A DNA stretch of 64,000 nt from Flavobacterium tyrosinilyticum (GCF_023656565.1 NZ_JAMOKG010000001.1:1060456-1124455), one strand, 5' to 3'. Numbered from the stretch's first letter, positions 43,031 through 52,681 are shown. Made by a program: numbers and translations. Notes: generated by a model not told the origin, from the sequence alone.

Positions 43031-43046
43031 GCTCAAAAAACTCTCC

Positions 43047-44222
43047 ATGAAATCACAGCAAGAATTACTTAGTTCGACTAACTTTTGCGTTATTGTGCCT
43101 ACGTACAATAATCAAAAAACGCTGAAAAAAGTATTGGATTCTATTTTAGATTTCACCACAAATGTCATTATTGTCAATGACGGTTCTACCGATTCAACTG
43201 CCGAAATTCTAAAATCATATTCGCAACTGACTCAAATTCATCATCCTAAAAATTTAGGAAAAGGAAGAGCACTAAGAAACGGATTTAGAAAAGCATTGGA
43301 ATTGAATTTTGAATATGCCATCACAATCGATTCTGACGGACAGCATTTTGCAGCAGATATTCCTGTTTTCTTGGAAGCAATTCAAGATGAGCCAAACGCT
43401 CTCTTGATTGGAAGCCGCAATATGACTCAGGAAAATGTTCCGAAGAAAAGCAGTTTTGGTAACAAGTTTTCTAATTTTTGGTTCAAGTTTGAAACTGGAA
43501 TTAAACTAGACGACACACAATCTGGATTTAGACTATATCCGCTTCGATTACTACCAAAACGTTTTTACACCAATAAATTCGAATTTGAAATTGAAGTTAT
43601 TGTTCGCGCAGCTTGGAAAGGAATTACAGTAAAAAATATTCCGATTCAGGTTTTATACGATCCTGCAGAAAGAGTTTCACATTTTCGTCCGTTTCAAGAT
43701 TTTACCCGAATTAGTATTTTAAATACCGTTTTGGTTACTAATGCTTTGCTGTACATAAAGCCGAGAGATTTTTTTAGAAGAGCAAAAAAAAAAGGTTTTA
43801 AAAAATTCTTTCTAGAAGATATTTTAGAAAGCAACGATTCTAATTTTAAAAAGTCGGCCGCCATTGCTCTAGGTATTTTTATCGGACTTTCACCTTTTTG
43901 GGGATTTCAAACTATTCTGCTTTTTACTTTTGCTGCTTTGTTCAGGCTCAATAAAGTCATTGCTTACCTTACTTCAAATGTAAGTTTTCCTCCTTTTATT
44001 CCGTTTATTATTTTTGCTTCGCTCCAAGTTGGAAGTGTTTTCGTGACGAGCGATACACCGCTGGTTTTAGATAGTTCGATTACGCTCGACGATATTCAAA
44101 AAAATGCTACGCAATATATCGTAGGAAGTCTTATTTTAGCAACCGTTTCAGCGCTATCAGTTGGTCTTATAAGTTATTTGCTTTTAACGGCTTTTAGTTC
44201 TAAAAACAAACCGAATATTTAA
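43047..44222 (+). CDS. GT2 glycosyltransferase fused to DUF2062 membrane domain
   Basis: The product has 391 residues. Residues about 10-235 form a GT-A fold: FCVIVPTYNNQKTLKKVL, NVIIVNDGSTDSTAEIL and the metal-binding TIDSDGQH, as in dolichol-phosphate mannosyltransferase-like enzymes. Residues about 265-385 are a DUF2062 domain with three or four membrane segments (AIALGIFIGLSPFWGFQTIL). This fusion is common in aryl polyene and flexirubin clusters. It may glycosylate a lipid or the pigment. The acceptor is unknown. Confidence 0.88.
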   Translation: MKSQQELLSSTNFCVIVPTYNNQKTLKKVLDSILDFTTNVIIVNDGSTDSTAEILKSYSQLTQIHHPKNLGKGRALRNGFRKALELNFEYAITIDSDGQHFAADIPVFLEAIQDEPNALLIGSRNMTQENVPKKSSFGNKFSNFWFKFETGIKLDDTQSGFRLYPLRLLPKRFYTNKFEFEIEVIVRAAWKGITVKNIPIQVLYDPAERVSHFRPFQDFTRISILNTVLVTNALLYIKPRDFFRRAKKKGFKKFFLEDILESNDSNFKKSAAIALGIFIGLSPFWGFQTILLFTFAALFRLNKVIAYLTSNVSFPPFIPFIIFASLQVGSVFVTSDTPLVLDSSITLDDIQKNATQYIVGSLILATVSALSVGLISYLLLTAFSSKNKPNI

Positions 44223-44230
44223 GTTAAGTT

Positions 44231-44340
44231 TGCCACAGATTACAAGGATTAAAATGATTATTACATCTAGTTTGTCAGGCTGAGCGAAGTCGAAGCCCAC
44301 GTCCAATTGGAGCGCCCTTCGACTTCGCTCAGGGTGACAA
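44231..44340. repeat. REP-like palindromic repeat, copy 3, loop inverted
   Basis: CTGAGCGAAGTCGAAG (44280-44295) pairs with CTTCGACTTCGCTCAG (44317-44332), with TTGTCA/TGACAA outside. The loop is the reverse complement of the loop at 13043-13063 apart from one base. It is preceded by TGCCACAGATTACAAGG (44231-44247), one base from the outer arm at 12981. It lies in the pigment operon between the glycosyltransferase and the MMPL fusion gene. Confidence 0.9.
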
Positions 44341-44383
44341 ACTAAAGCTAATCTTTTTATCAGTGTCAAAAAATAAAATTACC

Positions 44384-47300
44384 ATGCATCAATACTTCTA
44401 CGCCATTCATTTATTTGTAAACCGAAGAAAGTCTCTTTCGGTTCTATTGGCTGTTATGATGCTTTTGGTTTTTGGATTTTTTGCTTCAAGACTAAAGTTT
44501 GAAGAAGATATAACCAAACTTATCCCAACCAACGACAAAACCGATGTTACTGCCAAAGTCTTAAAACAATTAAATTTTGCAGATAAAACAACCGTAATTT
44601 TTAGCTTGGATAAAAATGGTTCTGCTGAGGATTTGAAAGAAATGGCAACTGTATTTTCAGACAGCGTTTCTAAATCCTGCAAACCATACATAACCGGAAT
44701 TCAAGGAAAAATTGACGAAGAAAACATTCAGGAAACTATAAATTTTGTTTACAATAATTTGCCTCTTTTTCTTGATGATAAAGATTATGCAGCTATTGAA
44801 AAGAAACTCCAAAAAGATAGTATTGCGGCAACCGTTCAAGGAAATTACAAATCGATTATTTCTCCGTCTGGATTTATAACCAAAGATTTTATTCTGCAAG
44901 ATCCGTTTGGGATTTCTTTTATCGCTTTAAAAAAGTTACAGCAATTAAATATTGGCGACGATTTTACGCTCGAAAATGGCTTTGTAATGACAAAAGATAA
45001 AAAGAAATTACTGCTTTTTATCACATCCAATATTCCGTCAAGCGAAACAGAAAAGAATACCATTTTTGCTGAAAAACTGAAATCAATTCAGGAAAATCTA
45101 AATACACAATTTAAAGGAAAAACCTCTATCAGTTATTTTGGTTCTGCTTTAATAGCAGTTGCCAATGCCAATCAGATTAAAGGAGATATTATTTTGACAA
45201 CATCAATCGCGATGTTTACCTTAATGCTAATTCTGATTTTATTTTATAGAAAAGTATTAATTCCGCTGATTATTTTTCTGCCAACCGTTTTTGGCGGTCT
45301 ATTTGCTGTGGCATTTTTATACTTTGTGAGAGAACAGATTTCTGCAATTTCTTTGGGAATTGGTTCTATTTTATTGGGAATTACGATTGATTATTCTATT
45401 CATATTCTTACGCATTACAAACATAATAGCGATGTAAAAACATTGTACAAAGACATTACAATGCCTGTTATTATGAGCAGTTCTACAACTGCGGTTGCGT
45501 TTTTATGTCTGCTTTTTGTAAAATCGGATGCCTTAAACGATCTCGGAATTTTTGCTGCTGTTATCGTTATGGCTTCGGCTATTTTCTCTCTGTTGATTAT
45601 TCCTCATTTATATAAACCAAAAGAAAATCCTGCAGATCATAAAAAGAATGTGATCGATAAAATGGCTCATTTTTCTTTTCACAACAATAAAATCTTAATT
45701 GGACTTTGTGTTATCATTACCATTATTTGCTGTTTTACTTATAATGATGTGGGTTTCAATAACGATTTATCACAGCTGAATTTTATTCCGAAAGAAATTA
45801 AAGCAGCCGAAAAACAGTTGGAGGAAAGCACGAGTTTAACTTCCAAAACGATTTATGTCGCTTCGTACGGAAAAACAATGGAAGAAGCTTTACAGCATAA
45901 TAGCCAACTTTTTGATAATTTATTTGTAACAAAAAATCAGGATAAAATTTTAAATTTCAGCTCTGTTGGTGGAATTGTACTTTCGCAACAAGCTCAAATC
46001 GAAAAAATTGAAAAATGGAATTCGTTTTGGACTTCGCAGAAAAAACAATTTATAAAATCTGAATTAATTTCAGAAAGCGCTAAACTTGGTTTTAAACCTT
46101 CAACTTATAATTTATTTTTTGACCATTTAGATTTTGATTTCAAACCGATTTCTGCCAATGATTATCTTCAAATTAAAGCACTTCAACTACAAGAATTTAT
46201 AACTGAAAAAAATGGTTTTTATACCATTTCAACTTTAGTAAAAGTATCGCCAGAACAACGCGATACGTTTGTAAAATCGGCTTCAGCAAAAGAAAACGTA
46301 ATTGCAATCGATCGCCAGCAGATGAACGAAACGTTTTTCAGCACCTTAAAAACCGATTTTAATTCGCTTGTAAATTATTCTTTTGTAGCCGTAATTTTAA
46401 TTTTGTTTTTCTTTTTCCGAAGAATCGAATTGGTGATCATCAGCTGTATTCCAATTGCTTTGACGGGAATTGTAACCGCAGGAATTATGGGCATTTTTGG
46501 CATTCAAATGAATATTTTCAGTATGATTGTCTGCACTTTGATTTTTGGTCACGGAGTCGATTTTAGTATTTTCATGACCAGCGCATTGCAAAAAGAATAC
46601 ACTAATGGTGTCAACGAAATTGCAATTTACAGAACCTCAATTATTCTGGCAGTTATCACAACAATTTTAGGAATTGGTGCAATGATTTTTGCCAAACATC
46701 CAGCACTTACTTCAATTTCATTGGTTTCGCTAATTGGAGTTTTTGCCGCGTTGATCATTACTTTCATTTTCTATCCGATTTTATTCAAACTGTTTTTATC
46801 AAATCGTCCTAAAAAAGGAAATCCGCCTTTTCAATTGCGAACTTTTGTTCATGGTGTAATTTCGTTTGCTTATTATGGTTTGGGCGGTATCGTAATGTCG
46901 ATTTTCAGTTTTACTATCATGCCGATTTTGCCTTTCAGCAAAAAAACAAAAATGAAAGCTTTCCGATATGTGATTTCAAAATTCATGAAATCGGTATTGT
47001 ATTCCAATCCATTTATACGCAAAAAAGTCATTAATAATTTTAATGAAACTTTTGAAAAACCCGCAGTAATTATTGCCAATCATTCTTCATTTATAGACAT
47101 TCTAACAATCGGAATGCTGAGTCCAAAAATCATTTTCTTGGTAAGCGACTGGGTTTACAATTCTCCTATTTTTGGCGGTGTTGTGAGAAAAGCTGGTTTT
47201 TACCCAGTTTCTGAAGGTTTGGAAGGTGGAGTTGAACATTTACGCAAAAAAGTAGAACAAGGTTATTCTTTAATGGTTTTTCCAGAAGGAACGCGTTCAG

Positions 47301-48061
47301 AAAGCAATGTGGTGAAACGATTCCACAAAGGTGCTTTTTTCCTTGCTGAGGAATTTAAAATTGATATTATTCCGGTGGTTATTCATGGTGCTTCGGAGTT
47401 AATTCCAAAAGGCGATTTTGTCATTCACCACGGAAAATTGACCGTTACTATTTTAGAAAGAATTGCTCCAGATGATCTTTCTTTTGGAACTAATTATACC
47501 GAAAGAACCAAACAAATAAGTACTTTCTTTAAAGCAGAATATCGCAAAATAAGACAAGAACTTGAAGGTCCGGATTATTTCAAAACAATGCTAATCAACA
47601 GTTACGACTATAAAGAAATCGAGGTTGGAAATAGCGTAAAAAAAGATTTGAAACAGAATCTGGAAGTTTATTATAATTTAAACAAACACATTACACCAAA
47701 AGCAAAAATCCTTCATTTAGGAAATGATTACGGTCAGTTGGATATTTTGCTCGCTTTGCAGGAACCACAGCGAAAAATAGTTTCTTTTATAAATGATGAA
47801 GAAAAATTGCTGGTTGCCAAAACGAATTATATCGTTACAAAGAGAAAAATAGTTTATCTCGACAAATTAGAATCCGCACTTGAAGGTCATTTTGATGTAC
47901 TCTTAATTTCTGATGAAAGTTATAACGTAGAAATCGAAAAAGTAATTTCTAATGTTTCTATTATAATTTTAGTCAATTGTTCTCGTTTGAAAAATCAGTT
48001 TGAGAATTTTGAAATTGCTTCTGAAGAAAATGCTTTGCTAGTTTTAAAGAAAAAAGAATGA
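44384..48061 (+). CDS. MMPL/RND exporter fused to PlsC-type acyltransferase and a methyltransferase-like domain
   Basis: From the ATG at 44384 the product has 1225 residues. Residues about 1-830 form an MMPL/RND exporter with two repeats, each with membrane segment clusters (TSIAMFTLMLILILFYRKVLI region and FVAVILILFFFFRRIELVII region, shortened). Residues about 870-1085 form a PlsC acyltransferase with the HxxxxD site at H900-D905 in NHSSFID and FPEGTRS near 966-972. The C-terminal 140 residues look like a methyltransferase Rossmann fold (KAKILHLGNDYGQLDILLA) with a degenerate SAM loop. Export and acylation by one protein fits a pigment that is esterified at the membrane. A GTG at 44363 is an alternative start. 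The stop overlaps the next gene by 4 nt. Confidence 0.88.
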   Translation: MHQYFYAIHLFVNRRKSLSVLLAVMMLLVFGFFASRLKFEEDITKLIPTNDKTDVTAKVLKQLNFADKTTVIFSLDKNGSAEDLKEMATVFSDSVSKSCKPYITGIQGKIDEENIQETINFVYNNLPLFLDDKDYAAIEKKLQKDSIAATVQGNYKSIISPSGFITKDFILQDPFGISFIALKKLQQLNIGDDFTLENGFVMTKDKKKLLLFITSNIPSSETEKNTIFAEKLKSIQENLNTQFKGKTSISYFGSALIAVANANQIKGDIILTTSIAMFTLMLILILFYRKVLIPLIIFLPTVFGGLFAVAFLYFVREQISAISLGIGSILLGITIDYSIHILTHYKHNSDVKTLYKDITMPVIMSSSTTAVAFLCLLFVKSDALNDLGIFAAVIVMASAIFSLLIIPHLYKPKENPADHKKNVIDKMAHFSFHNNKILIGLCVIITIICCFTYNDVGFNNDLSQLNFIPKEIKAAEKQLEESTSLTSKTIYVASYGKTMEEALQHNSQLFDNLFVTKNQDKILNFSSVGGIVLSQQAQIEKIEKWNSFWTSQKKQFIKSELISESAKLGFKPSTYNLFFDHLDFDFKPISANDYLQIKALQLQEFITEKNGFYTISTLVKVSPEQRDTFVKSASAKENVIAIDRQQMNETFFSTLKTDFNSLVNYSFVAVILILFFFFRRIELVIISCIPIALTGIVTAGIMGIFGIQMNIFSMIVCTLIFGHGVDFSIFMTSALQKEYTNGVNEIAIYRTSIILAVITTILGIGAMIFAKHPALTSISLVSLIGVFAALIITFIFYPILFKLFLSNRPKKGNPPFQLRTFVHGVISFAYYGLGGIVMSIFSFTIMPILPFSKKTKMKAFRYVISKFMKSVLYSNPFIRKKVINNFNETFEKPAVIIANHSSFIDILTIGMLSPKIIFLVSDWVYNSPIFGGVVRKAGFYPVSEGLEGGVEHLRKKVEQGYSLMVFPEGTRSESNVVKRFHKGAFFLAEEFKIDIIPVVIHGASELIPKGDFVIHHGKLTVTILERIAPDDLSFGTNYTERTKQISTFFKAEYRKIRQELEGPDYFKTMLINSYDYKEIEVGNSVKKDLKQNLEVYYNLNKHITPKAKILHLGNDYGQLDILLALQEPQRKIVSFINDEEKLLVAKTNYIVTKRKIVYLDKLESALEGHFDVLLISDESYNVEIEKVISNVSIIILVNCSRLKNQFENFEIASEENALLVLKKKE

Positions 48062-49575
48062 AAAAACAGTACGATGTAGTCATAATTGGCAGCGGTTTAG
48101 GCGGATTGGTTTCTGCGGTAATTCTGGCGAAAGAAGGCTACAGCGTTTGTGTACTCGAAAAAAACAATCAATATGGTGGAAATCTTCAGACTTTCGTAAG
48201 AGATAAAACCATTTTTGATACGGGAATTCATTATATCGGAGGTTTAGGCGAAGGCCAGAATCTTCATCAATATTTCAAATATATTGGAATAATGGATCAT
48301 TTGAATCTAAAAAAACTGGACGAAAATGGTTTTGATATTATTTCTTTTGATGACGATCAAACTGAATATCCGCATGCTCAGGGTTTCGAAAATTTCATTC
48401 AGCAACTGACAAAATACTTTCCTGAAGAAAAAGAAAATCTCGAACAATATTGCCAGAAAATAAAAACGGTCTGCAAAGCATTTCCGCTTTACAATCTAGA
48501 ATCGGAAGGAAAATATGATGATGAAATTTTAGCGCTTAACGCAAAAGAAACGATTGATTCTTTTACTCAAAATGAAAAGCTGAAAGCTGTTTTGGCTGGA
48601 TCTAATTTTCTCTACGCCGGAATTCCTGATAAATCGCCTTTTTACGTTCATGCGCTTGTAGTCAATTCGTATATCGAAAGTTCGTGGCGATGTGTAAATG
48701 GCGGAAGTCAGATTACCAAACAATTGCTGAAACAATTAAAAAAATATGGTGGTGAGTTTTTCAAACACAAAGAAGTCACAAAAATCGAAGTCGAAAACCA
48801 AAAGGTAAATTCGGTACAAATGAAAGACGGAACCGAAGTTTCTGGATCGTATTTTATTTCGAACATCGAACCTAAAACGACTTTGAAAATGGCTGGTCAG
48901 GAAAACTTTAGAAAACCGTTTTTCAATAGAATTCAAAATCTGGAAAGCGTACTTTCTGCTTTCAGTTTATACATTGTTTTTAAACCTAAAACTTTTAAAT
49001 ACATCAATCATAATTATTACCATTTTAAAAGTGCTAATGATGTCTGGACCGCTTATGATTATGATGAAAATTCGTGGCCAAAAACTTTTATGGCTTCTAT
49101 GAATCCGTCGAAAAAAGACGAAGAATGGGCAGATGGAATGACGTTTTTGACTTATATGAAATATGATGATGTCAAAGCTTGGGAAAACACTTTCAATACT
49201 ACTTTTGAAGAAAACGACCGAGGAGAAAGTTATGAGGAATTCAAAACCAAAAAAGCTGCAAAGTTTTTAGAAGAAATCGGGAAAAAATTTCCTGGAATAA
49301 AAGAATGCATTAAATCGGTTCATACTTCTACTCCACTTTCCTATCGCGATTATATTGGCGGAGACGGCGGAAATATGTACGGATATGTTAAAGATTCAAA
49401 TAATCCGATGAAAACTATGATTCCAACTAAAACTAAGGTAGAAAATCTTTATCTTACAGGCCAAAGTATTAACATGCACGGTGTCTTGGGAGTTACGGTT
49501 GGAGCGGTCATAACCTGCTCTGAAATTGTAGGAAAAGAATATCTGCTGGAAAAAATTAAAAAAGCATCTGAATAA
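48058..49575 (+). CDS. FAD-dependent oxidoreductase of the phytoene desaturase/retinol saturase group
   Basis: The product has 505 residues with the N-terminal dinucleotide motif VIIGSGLGGLVSAVILAKEG and LEKNNQYGGNLQTF, as in CrtI-like proteins, and a C-terminal NLYLTGQSINMHGVLGVTVGA. Such enzymes add or remove double bonds or isomerise polyenes. In the pigment pathway it could desaturate or isomerise the conjugated chain, or oxidise the methyl-bearing ring. The reaction is not shown. It overlaps the MMPL fusion gene by 4 nt (ATGA). Confidence 0.88.
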   Translation: MKKQYDVVIIGSGLGGLVSAVILAKEGYSVCVLEKNNQYGGNLQTFVRDKTIFDTGIHYIGGLGEGQNLHQYFKYIGIMDHLNLKKLDENGFDIISFDDDQTEYPHAQGFENFIQQLTKYFPEEKENLEQYCQKIKTVCKAFPLYNLESEGKYDDEILALNAKETIDSFTQNEKLKAVLAGSNFLYAGIPDKSPFYVHALVVNSYIESSWRCVNGGSQITKQLLKQLKKYGGEFFKHKEVTKIEVENQKVNSVQMKDGTEVSGSYFISNIEPKTTLKMAGQENFRKPFFNRIQNLESVLSAFSLYIVFKPKTFKYINHNYYHFKSANDVWTAYDYDENSWPKTFMASMNPSKKDEEWADGMTFLTYMKYDDVKAWENTFNTTFEENDRGESYEEFKTKKAAKFLEEIGKKFPGIKECIKSVHTSTPLSYRDYIGGDGGNMYGYVKDSNNPMKTMIPTKTKVENLYLTGQSINMHGVLGVTVGAVITCSEIVGKEYLLEKIKKASE

Positions 49576-49582
49576 TTGCATC

Positions 49583-51247
49583 ATGAAAAGCCGAATTTTT
49601 TATTTCTTTCTTATCGGTTTTTTAAGCTTGATGACTTCCTGCGGTACTTCAAAATCAAAAAAACATATACCAGATATCACTGCTTTTAATTCGACAAAAC
49701 CTATTGTCGAAAAAATATCAGACAGTATTTTTCTCTCTGGAAAAAATTCACTTTTAAAAAACAAACAAGGTCTTTGGGAATTATACGTAGAAGGTGATCC
49801 GCTCGAAATTGGACTTTCGACTGGCGCATTGACTGATTCTCTTTTGCACAAACAACAGCGCATTTTTTTCTCAAAAATAACCGATTTAATTCCGTCAAAA
49901 TTCCAGCAGAAAATGCTCCGTCAGTTTTTAAAATGGTACAATCGTAAATTGTATCTAAATGTTCCTGACGAATATCAAACCGAAATTTATGGCGTTTCGC
50001 AATATACATCAAACGAGTTTGACAATATTGCACCGCAATATCAGCGCGGTTTGTACTTACATGCCGCTCATGATATTGGACACGCGTTACAAGATTTGGC
50101 ATTAGTGGGCTGTTCTTCTTTTGCGGCTTGGAACGAAAAATCGGAAGATGGAAATTTAATTCTGGCTCGAAATTTTGATTTTTATGTGAATGATGCTTTC
50201 GCGGAAAATAAAATCGCGGCCTTTATAAAACCAAAAGAAGGATATCCGTTTATGATGGTAACATGGCCCGGAATGATTGGCGCTGTTTCTGGAATGAATT
50301 ATGAAGGATTGACTGTAACGATAAATGCTTCTAAATCTAAAATTCCGCTTAGCGCGAAAACTCCGATTTCGATCTTGACCCGAGAAATTTTGCAACATGC
50401 GAAAAATCTGGACGAAGCCATTGCCATTGCAAAAAAAAGAAAAGTCTTTGTTTCTGAATCCATTATGGTTGGAAGCGCTAGTGATAACAAATCCATTTTA
50501 ATTGAAGTTTCTCCAAATAAAATGGACATTTATGATGTTCCAAACAGCGATCAATTAATTTGTTCGAATCATTTTCAAGGTGAAGCTTTTGCAGCAGATA
50601 AACGAAATCTGGAACAAATTGCCAACAGCCATTCTGAATACCGTTATGAAAAAATGCAGGAATTGCTGTCTGAAAATCCGAAAGTAAATCCTGAAATTGC
50701 TTCAAAAATTCTTCGAGACAAAGATGGCTTAAAAAATATTTCTTTGGGATATGGAAATGAAAAAGCCTTGAATCAACTTTTGGCACATCACGGAATTATC
50801 TTTAAACCAAAAGAAAAATTAGTTTGGGTTTCGGCAAATCCGTTTCAATTGGGTGAATTTGTCTGTTATGATTTAAATCTGATTTTTGGTGAAAACCATA
50901 ATGCAGCAAAATCTTTTCAAAAAGAAAATCTCAATATTGCCAAAGATCCTTTCTTAGAAACGACCGCTTTTCAGAACTTTAAAAAATTTAAAATTGAAGA
51001 TCATAAAATAGATTCGATTTTAGAAAAGAAAAAAAACGTTTCTCCAGAGTTTCTTCAGAATTATCAAGCATTAAACCCTGATTATTGGGTTGTATATTAT
51101 AAGGTAGGATTGTACTTTTACCAAAAAAAGGAATTTCTTCAGGCCAAGCTTAATTTTGAAAAGGCTTTAAGTCATGAAATCACTACAGTTCCCCAAAAAG
51201 AAGAGATTGAAAAATATTTAAAAAAAGTCAAAAGAAAATTACAATGA
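49583..51247 (+). CDS. C45-type autoproteolytic acyltransferase lipoprotein
   Basis: The product has 554 residues. A lipoprotein signal (FLIGFLSLMTSCGTS) directs it to the envelope. The catalytic fold is that of acyl-CoA:6-aminopenicillanate acyltransferase (peptidase C45): ALVGCSSFAAW puts the nucleophile at C177 after the Gly-Cys self-cleavage site, and NLILARNFDF and SGMNYEGLTVTINASKS are further family motifs. The C-terminal about 110 residues are TPR-like helices. Such enzymes hydrolyse or form amide or ester bonds. Being lipid-anchored, it could join or cleave the acyl bond of the pigment outside the cytoplasm. Stop and next start overlap by 4 nt. Confidence 0.87.
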   Translation: MKSRIFYFFLIGFLSLMTSCGTSKSKKHIPDITAFNSTKPIVEKISDSIFLSGKNSLLKNKQGLWELYVEGDPLEIGLSTGALTDSLLHKQQRIFFSKITDLIPSKFQQKMLRQFLKWYNRKLYLNVPDEYQTEIYGVSQYTSNEFDNIAPQYQRGLYLHAAHDIGHALQDLALVGCSSFAAWNEKSEDGNLILARNFDFYVNDAFAENKIAAFIKPKEGYPFMMVTWPGMIGAVSGMNYEGLTVTINASKSKIPLSAKTPISILTREILQHAKNLDEAIAIAKKRKVFVSESIMVGSASDNKSILIEVSPNKMDIYDVPNSDQLICSNHFQGEAFAADKRNLEQIANSHSEYRYEKMQELLSENPKVNPEIASKILRDKDGLKNISLGYGNEKALNQLLAHHGIIFKPKEKLVWVSANPFQLGEFVCYDLNLIFGENHNAAKSFQKENLNIAKDPFLETTAFQNFKKFKIEDHKIDSILEKKKNVSPEFLQNYQALNPDYWVVYYKVGLYFYQKKEFLQAKLNFEKALSHEITTVPQKEEIEKYLKKVKRKLQ

Positions 51248-52533
51248 TTCCAGCAATAGAAAAAGATTCTTTAGAAGAGATTAAAATTTTTCAAGAAAAA
51301 AAATTAGCCGAACTTTTAGCTTATATCAGCGAGAATTCTCCTTTTTATAAAAGACTTTTTGCAGGACAGAATATTGATATTTCGAAAGTAAAAACACTGG
51401 AAGATTTACAACATTTACCTGTTACAACCAAAGAAGATTTACAGCAATATAATGATGATTTTTTGTGCGTTCCGCAACATAAAATTATAGATTACGCTTC
51501 GACCTCAGGAACTTTAGGCGATCCCGTTACTTTCGGTCTAACCGATTCTGACTTAGATCGTTTGGCTTATAATGAAGCGATTTCGTTTGCTTGTGCCGGA
51601 ATTGCAGAAGGCGATGTGGTACAGTTAATGACCACAATTGATAGAAAATTTATGGCTGGTTTGGCTTATTTTCTTGGTCTTCGAAAACTGAAAGTTGGCG
51701 TAATTCGTGTTGGCGCTGGAATTCCAGAAATGCAGTGGGATTCTATTTTAAAATACAATCCGTCTTATTTGATTACGGTTCCTTCTTTCCTTTTAAAATT
51801 AATCGAATATGCTGAAATGCACGGAATCGATTATAACAATTCGAGCATAAAAGGTGCCATCTGTATTGGGGAATCTTTGAGAGAGCAGGATTTTTCAATG
51901 AATATTCTATCGAAAAAAATCACAGATAAATGGGATATTAAATTGTTTTCGACTTATGCTTCTACCGAAATGAGCACCGCTTTTACAGAATGTGAACACG
52001 GAAAAGGCGGACATCATCACCCAGAATTGATCATTGTTGAAGTTTTAGACGAAAATAATCAGCCAGTAAAAAACGGGGAAACGGGCGAACTAACCTTCAC
52101 TACTTTAGGAATTGAAGCGATGCCTTTACTGCGTTTTAAAACGGGAGACATGGTTCAGTTTCACGACGAACCTTGCGCTTGCGGAAGAAATACTTTACGT
52201 GTTGGTCCAGTTGTTGGCCGTAAAAAGCAGATGATCAAGTATAAAGGAACAACGCTTTATCCGCCAGCGATGAACGATGTTTTGAGCAGTTTTGATAATA
52301 TCGAAAATCATTTGATTGAAATCTCTACAAACGATTTAGGTACTGATGAAATCCTGATTAAAATCGCGGTAAAAAATCAAACCCCAGAATTTTTACAAGA
52401 AATAAAAGATCACTTTAGAGCCAAATTGAGAGTGACTCCAAAAATAGAATTTGCTTCAAAAGAAGTTTTGAATCCGCTGGTTTTTAATCCAATGAGCCGA
52501 AAACCAATTCGATTTTTTGACTATAGGTCTTAA
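51244..52533 (+). CDS. Phenylacetate-CoA ligase-like AMP ligase, probable 4-coumarate activator
   Basis: The product has 429 residues of the adenylate-forming superfamily, PaaK group: STSGTLGDPVTFGLTD (AMP loop), FSTYASTEMSTAF, GHHHPELIIVEVLD and ACGRNTLRVGPVVGRKK are visible. It would activate an aryl acid as acyl-AMP and load it to CoA or ACP. With TAL in the same cluster, 4-hydroxycinnamate is the natural substrate and the product would prime the polyene synthase. It overlaps the C45 gene by 4 nt and is the last gene of the pigment cluster. Confidence 0.9.
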   Translation: MIPAIEKDSLEEIKIFQEKKLAELLAYISENSPFYKRLFAGQNIDISKVKTLEDLQHLPVTTKEDLQQYNDDFLCVPQHKIIDYASTSGTLGDPVTFGLTDSDLDRLAYNEAISFACAGIAEGDVVQLMTTIDRKFMAGLAYFLGLRKLKVGVIRVGAGIPEMQWDSILKYNPSYLITVPSFLLKLIEYAEMHGIDYNNSSIKGAICIGESLREQDFSMNILSKKITDKWDIKLFSTYASTEMSTAFTECEHGKGGHHHPELIIVEVLDENNQPVKNGETGELTFTTLGIEAMPLLRFKTGDMVQFHDEPCACGRNTLRVGPVVGRKKQMIKYKGTTLYPPAMNDVLSSFDNIENHLIEISTNDLGTDEILIKIAVKNQTPEFLQEIKDHFRAKLRVTPKIEFASKEVLNPLVFNPMSRKPIRFFDYRS

Positions 52534-52539
52534 TATAGG

Positions 52540-52621
52540 AGCAAAGTAACAAAGCAACAAAGGTTCAAAGGCTGTTAATCAGTACTATAAAAAACCTTTG
52601 TCACTTTGTTACTTTGAGCCT
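52540..52621. repeat. Inverted repeat ending the pigment cluster (AAAGTAACAAAG family)
   Basis: GAGCAAAGTAACAAAGCAAC begins at 52540, and a related complement (AACCTTTGTCACTTTGTTAC then TTTGAGCC) runs from 52593 to 52620. About 26 bp can pair with a few mismatches. It may end the long transcript. It is followed directly by the dusB promoter. Confidence 0.7.
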
Positions 52622-52633
52622 TTGTCTCTCGAA

Positions 52634-52666
52634 TTGTGCCAATTCGACTAAAATGTTGTAATTTTG
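52634..52666 (+). promoter_or_regulatory. dusB promoter: TTG and TAATTTTG with 22-nt spacing
   Basis: TTG at 52634-52636 and TAATTTTG at 52659-52666 fit the Bacteroidetes -33/-7 pattern, and the spacing of 22 nt is in the accepted range. The ATG at 52682 lies 15 nt after the box. This is the best complete promoter match in the window. Confidence 0.65.
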
Positions 52667-52681
52667 CAAAAAATTACGAAG

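Noticed and set aside
44184-44369. 61-codon minus-strand ORF over the third REP-like copy
   Set aside because: It also translates the repeat (HPERSRRALQ, DFAQPDK) and overlaps the end of the glycosyltransferase gene in antisense.
49701-50102. 133-codon minus-strand ORF in the C45 acyltransferase gene
   Set aside because: It is a shadow ORF antisense to a gene with clear family motifs, and no homology is apparent.
52664-52681. Upstream TTG start for dusB
   Set aside because: It lies in the -7 box and before the expected transcription start. The family N-terminus fits the ATG at 52682.
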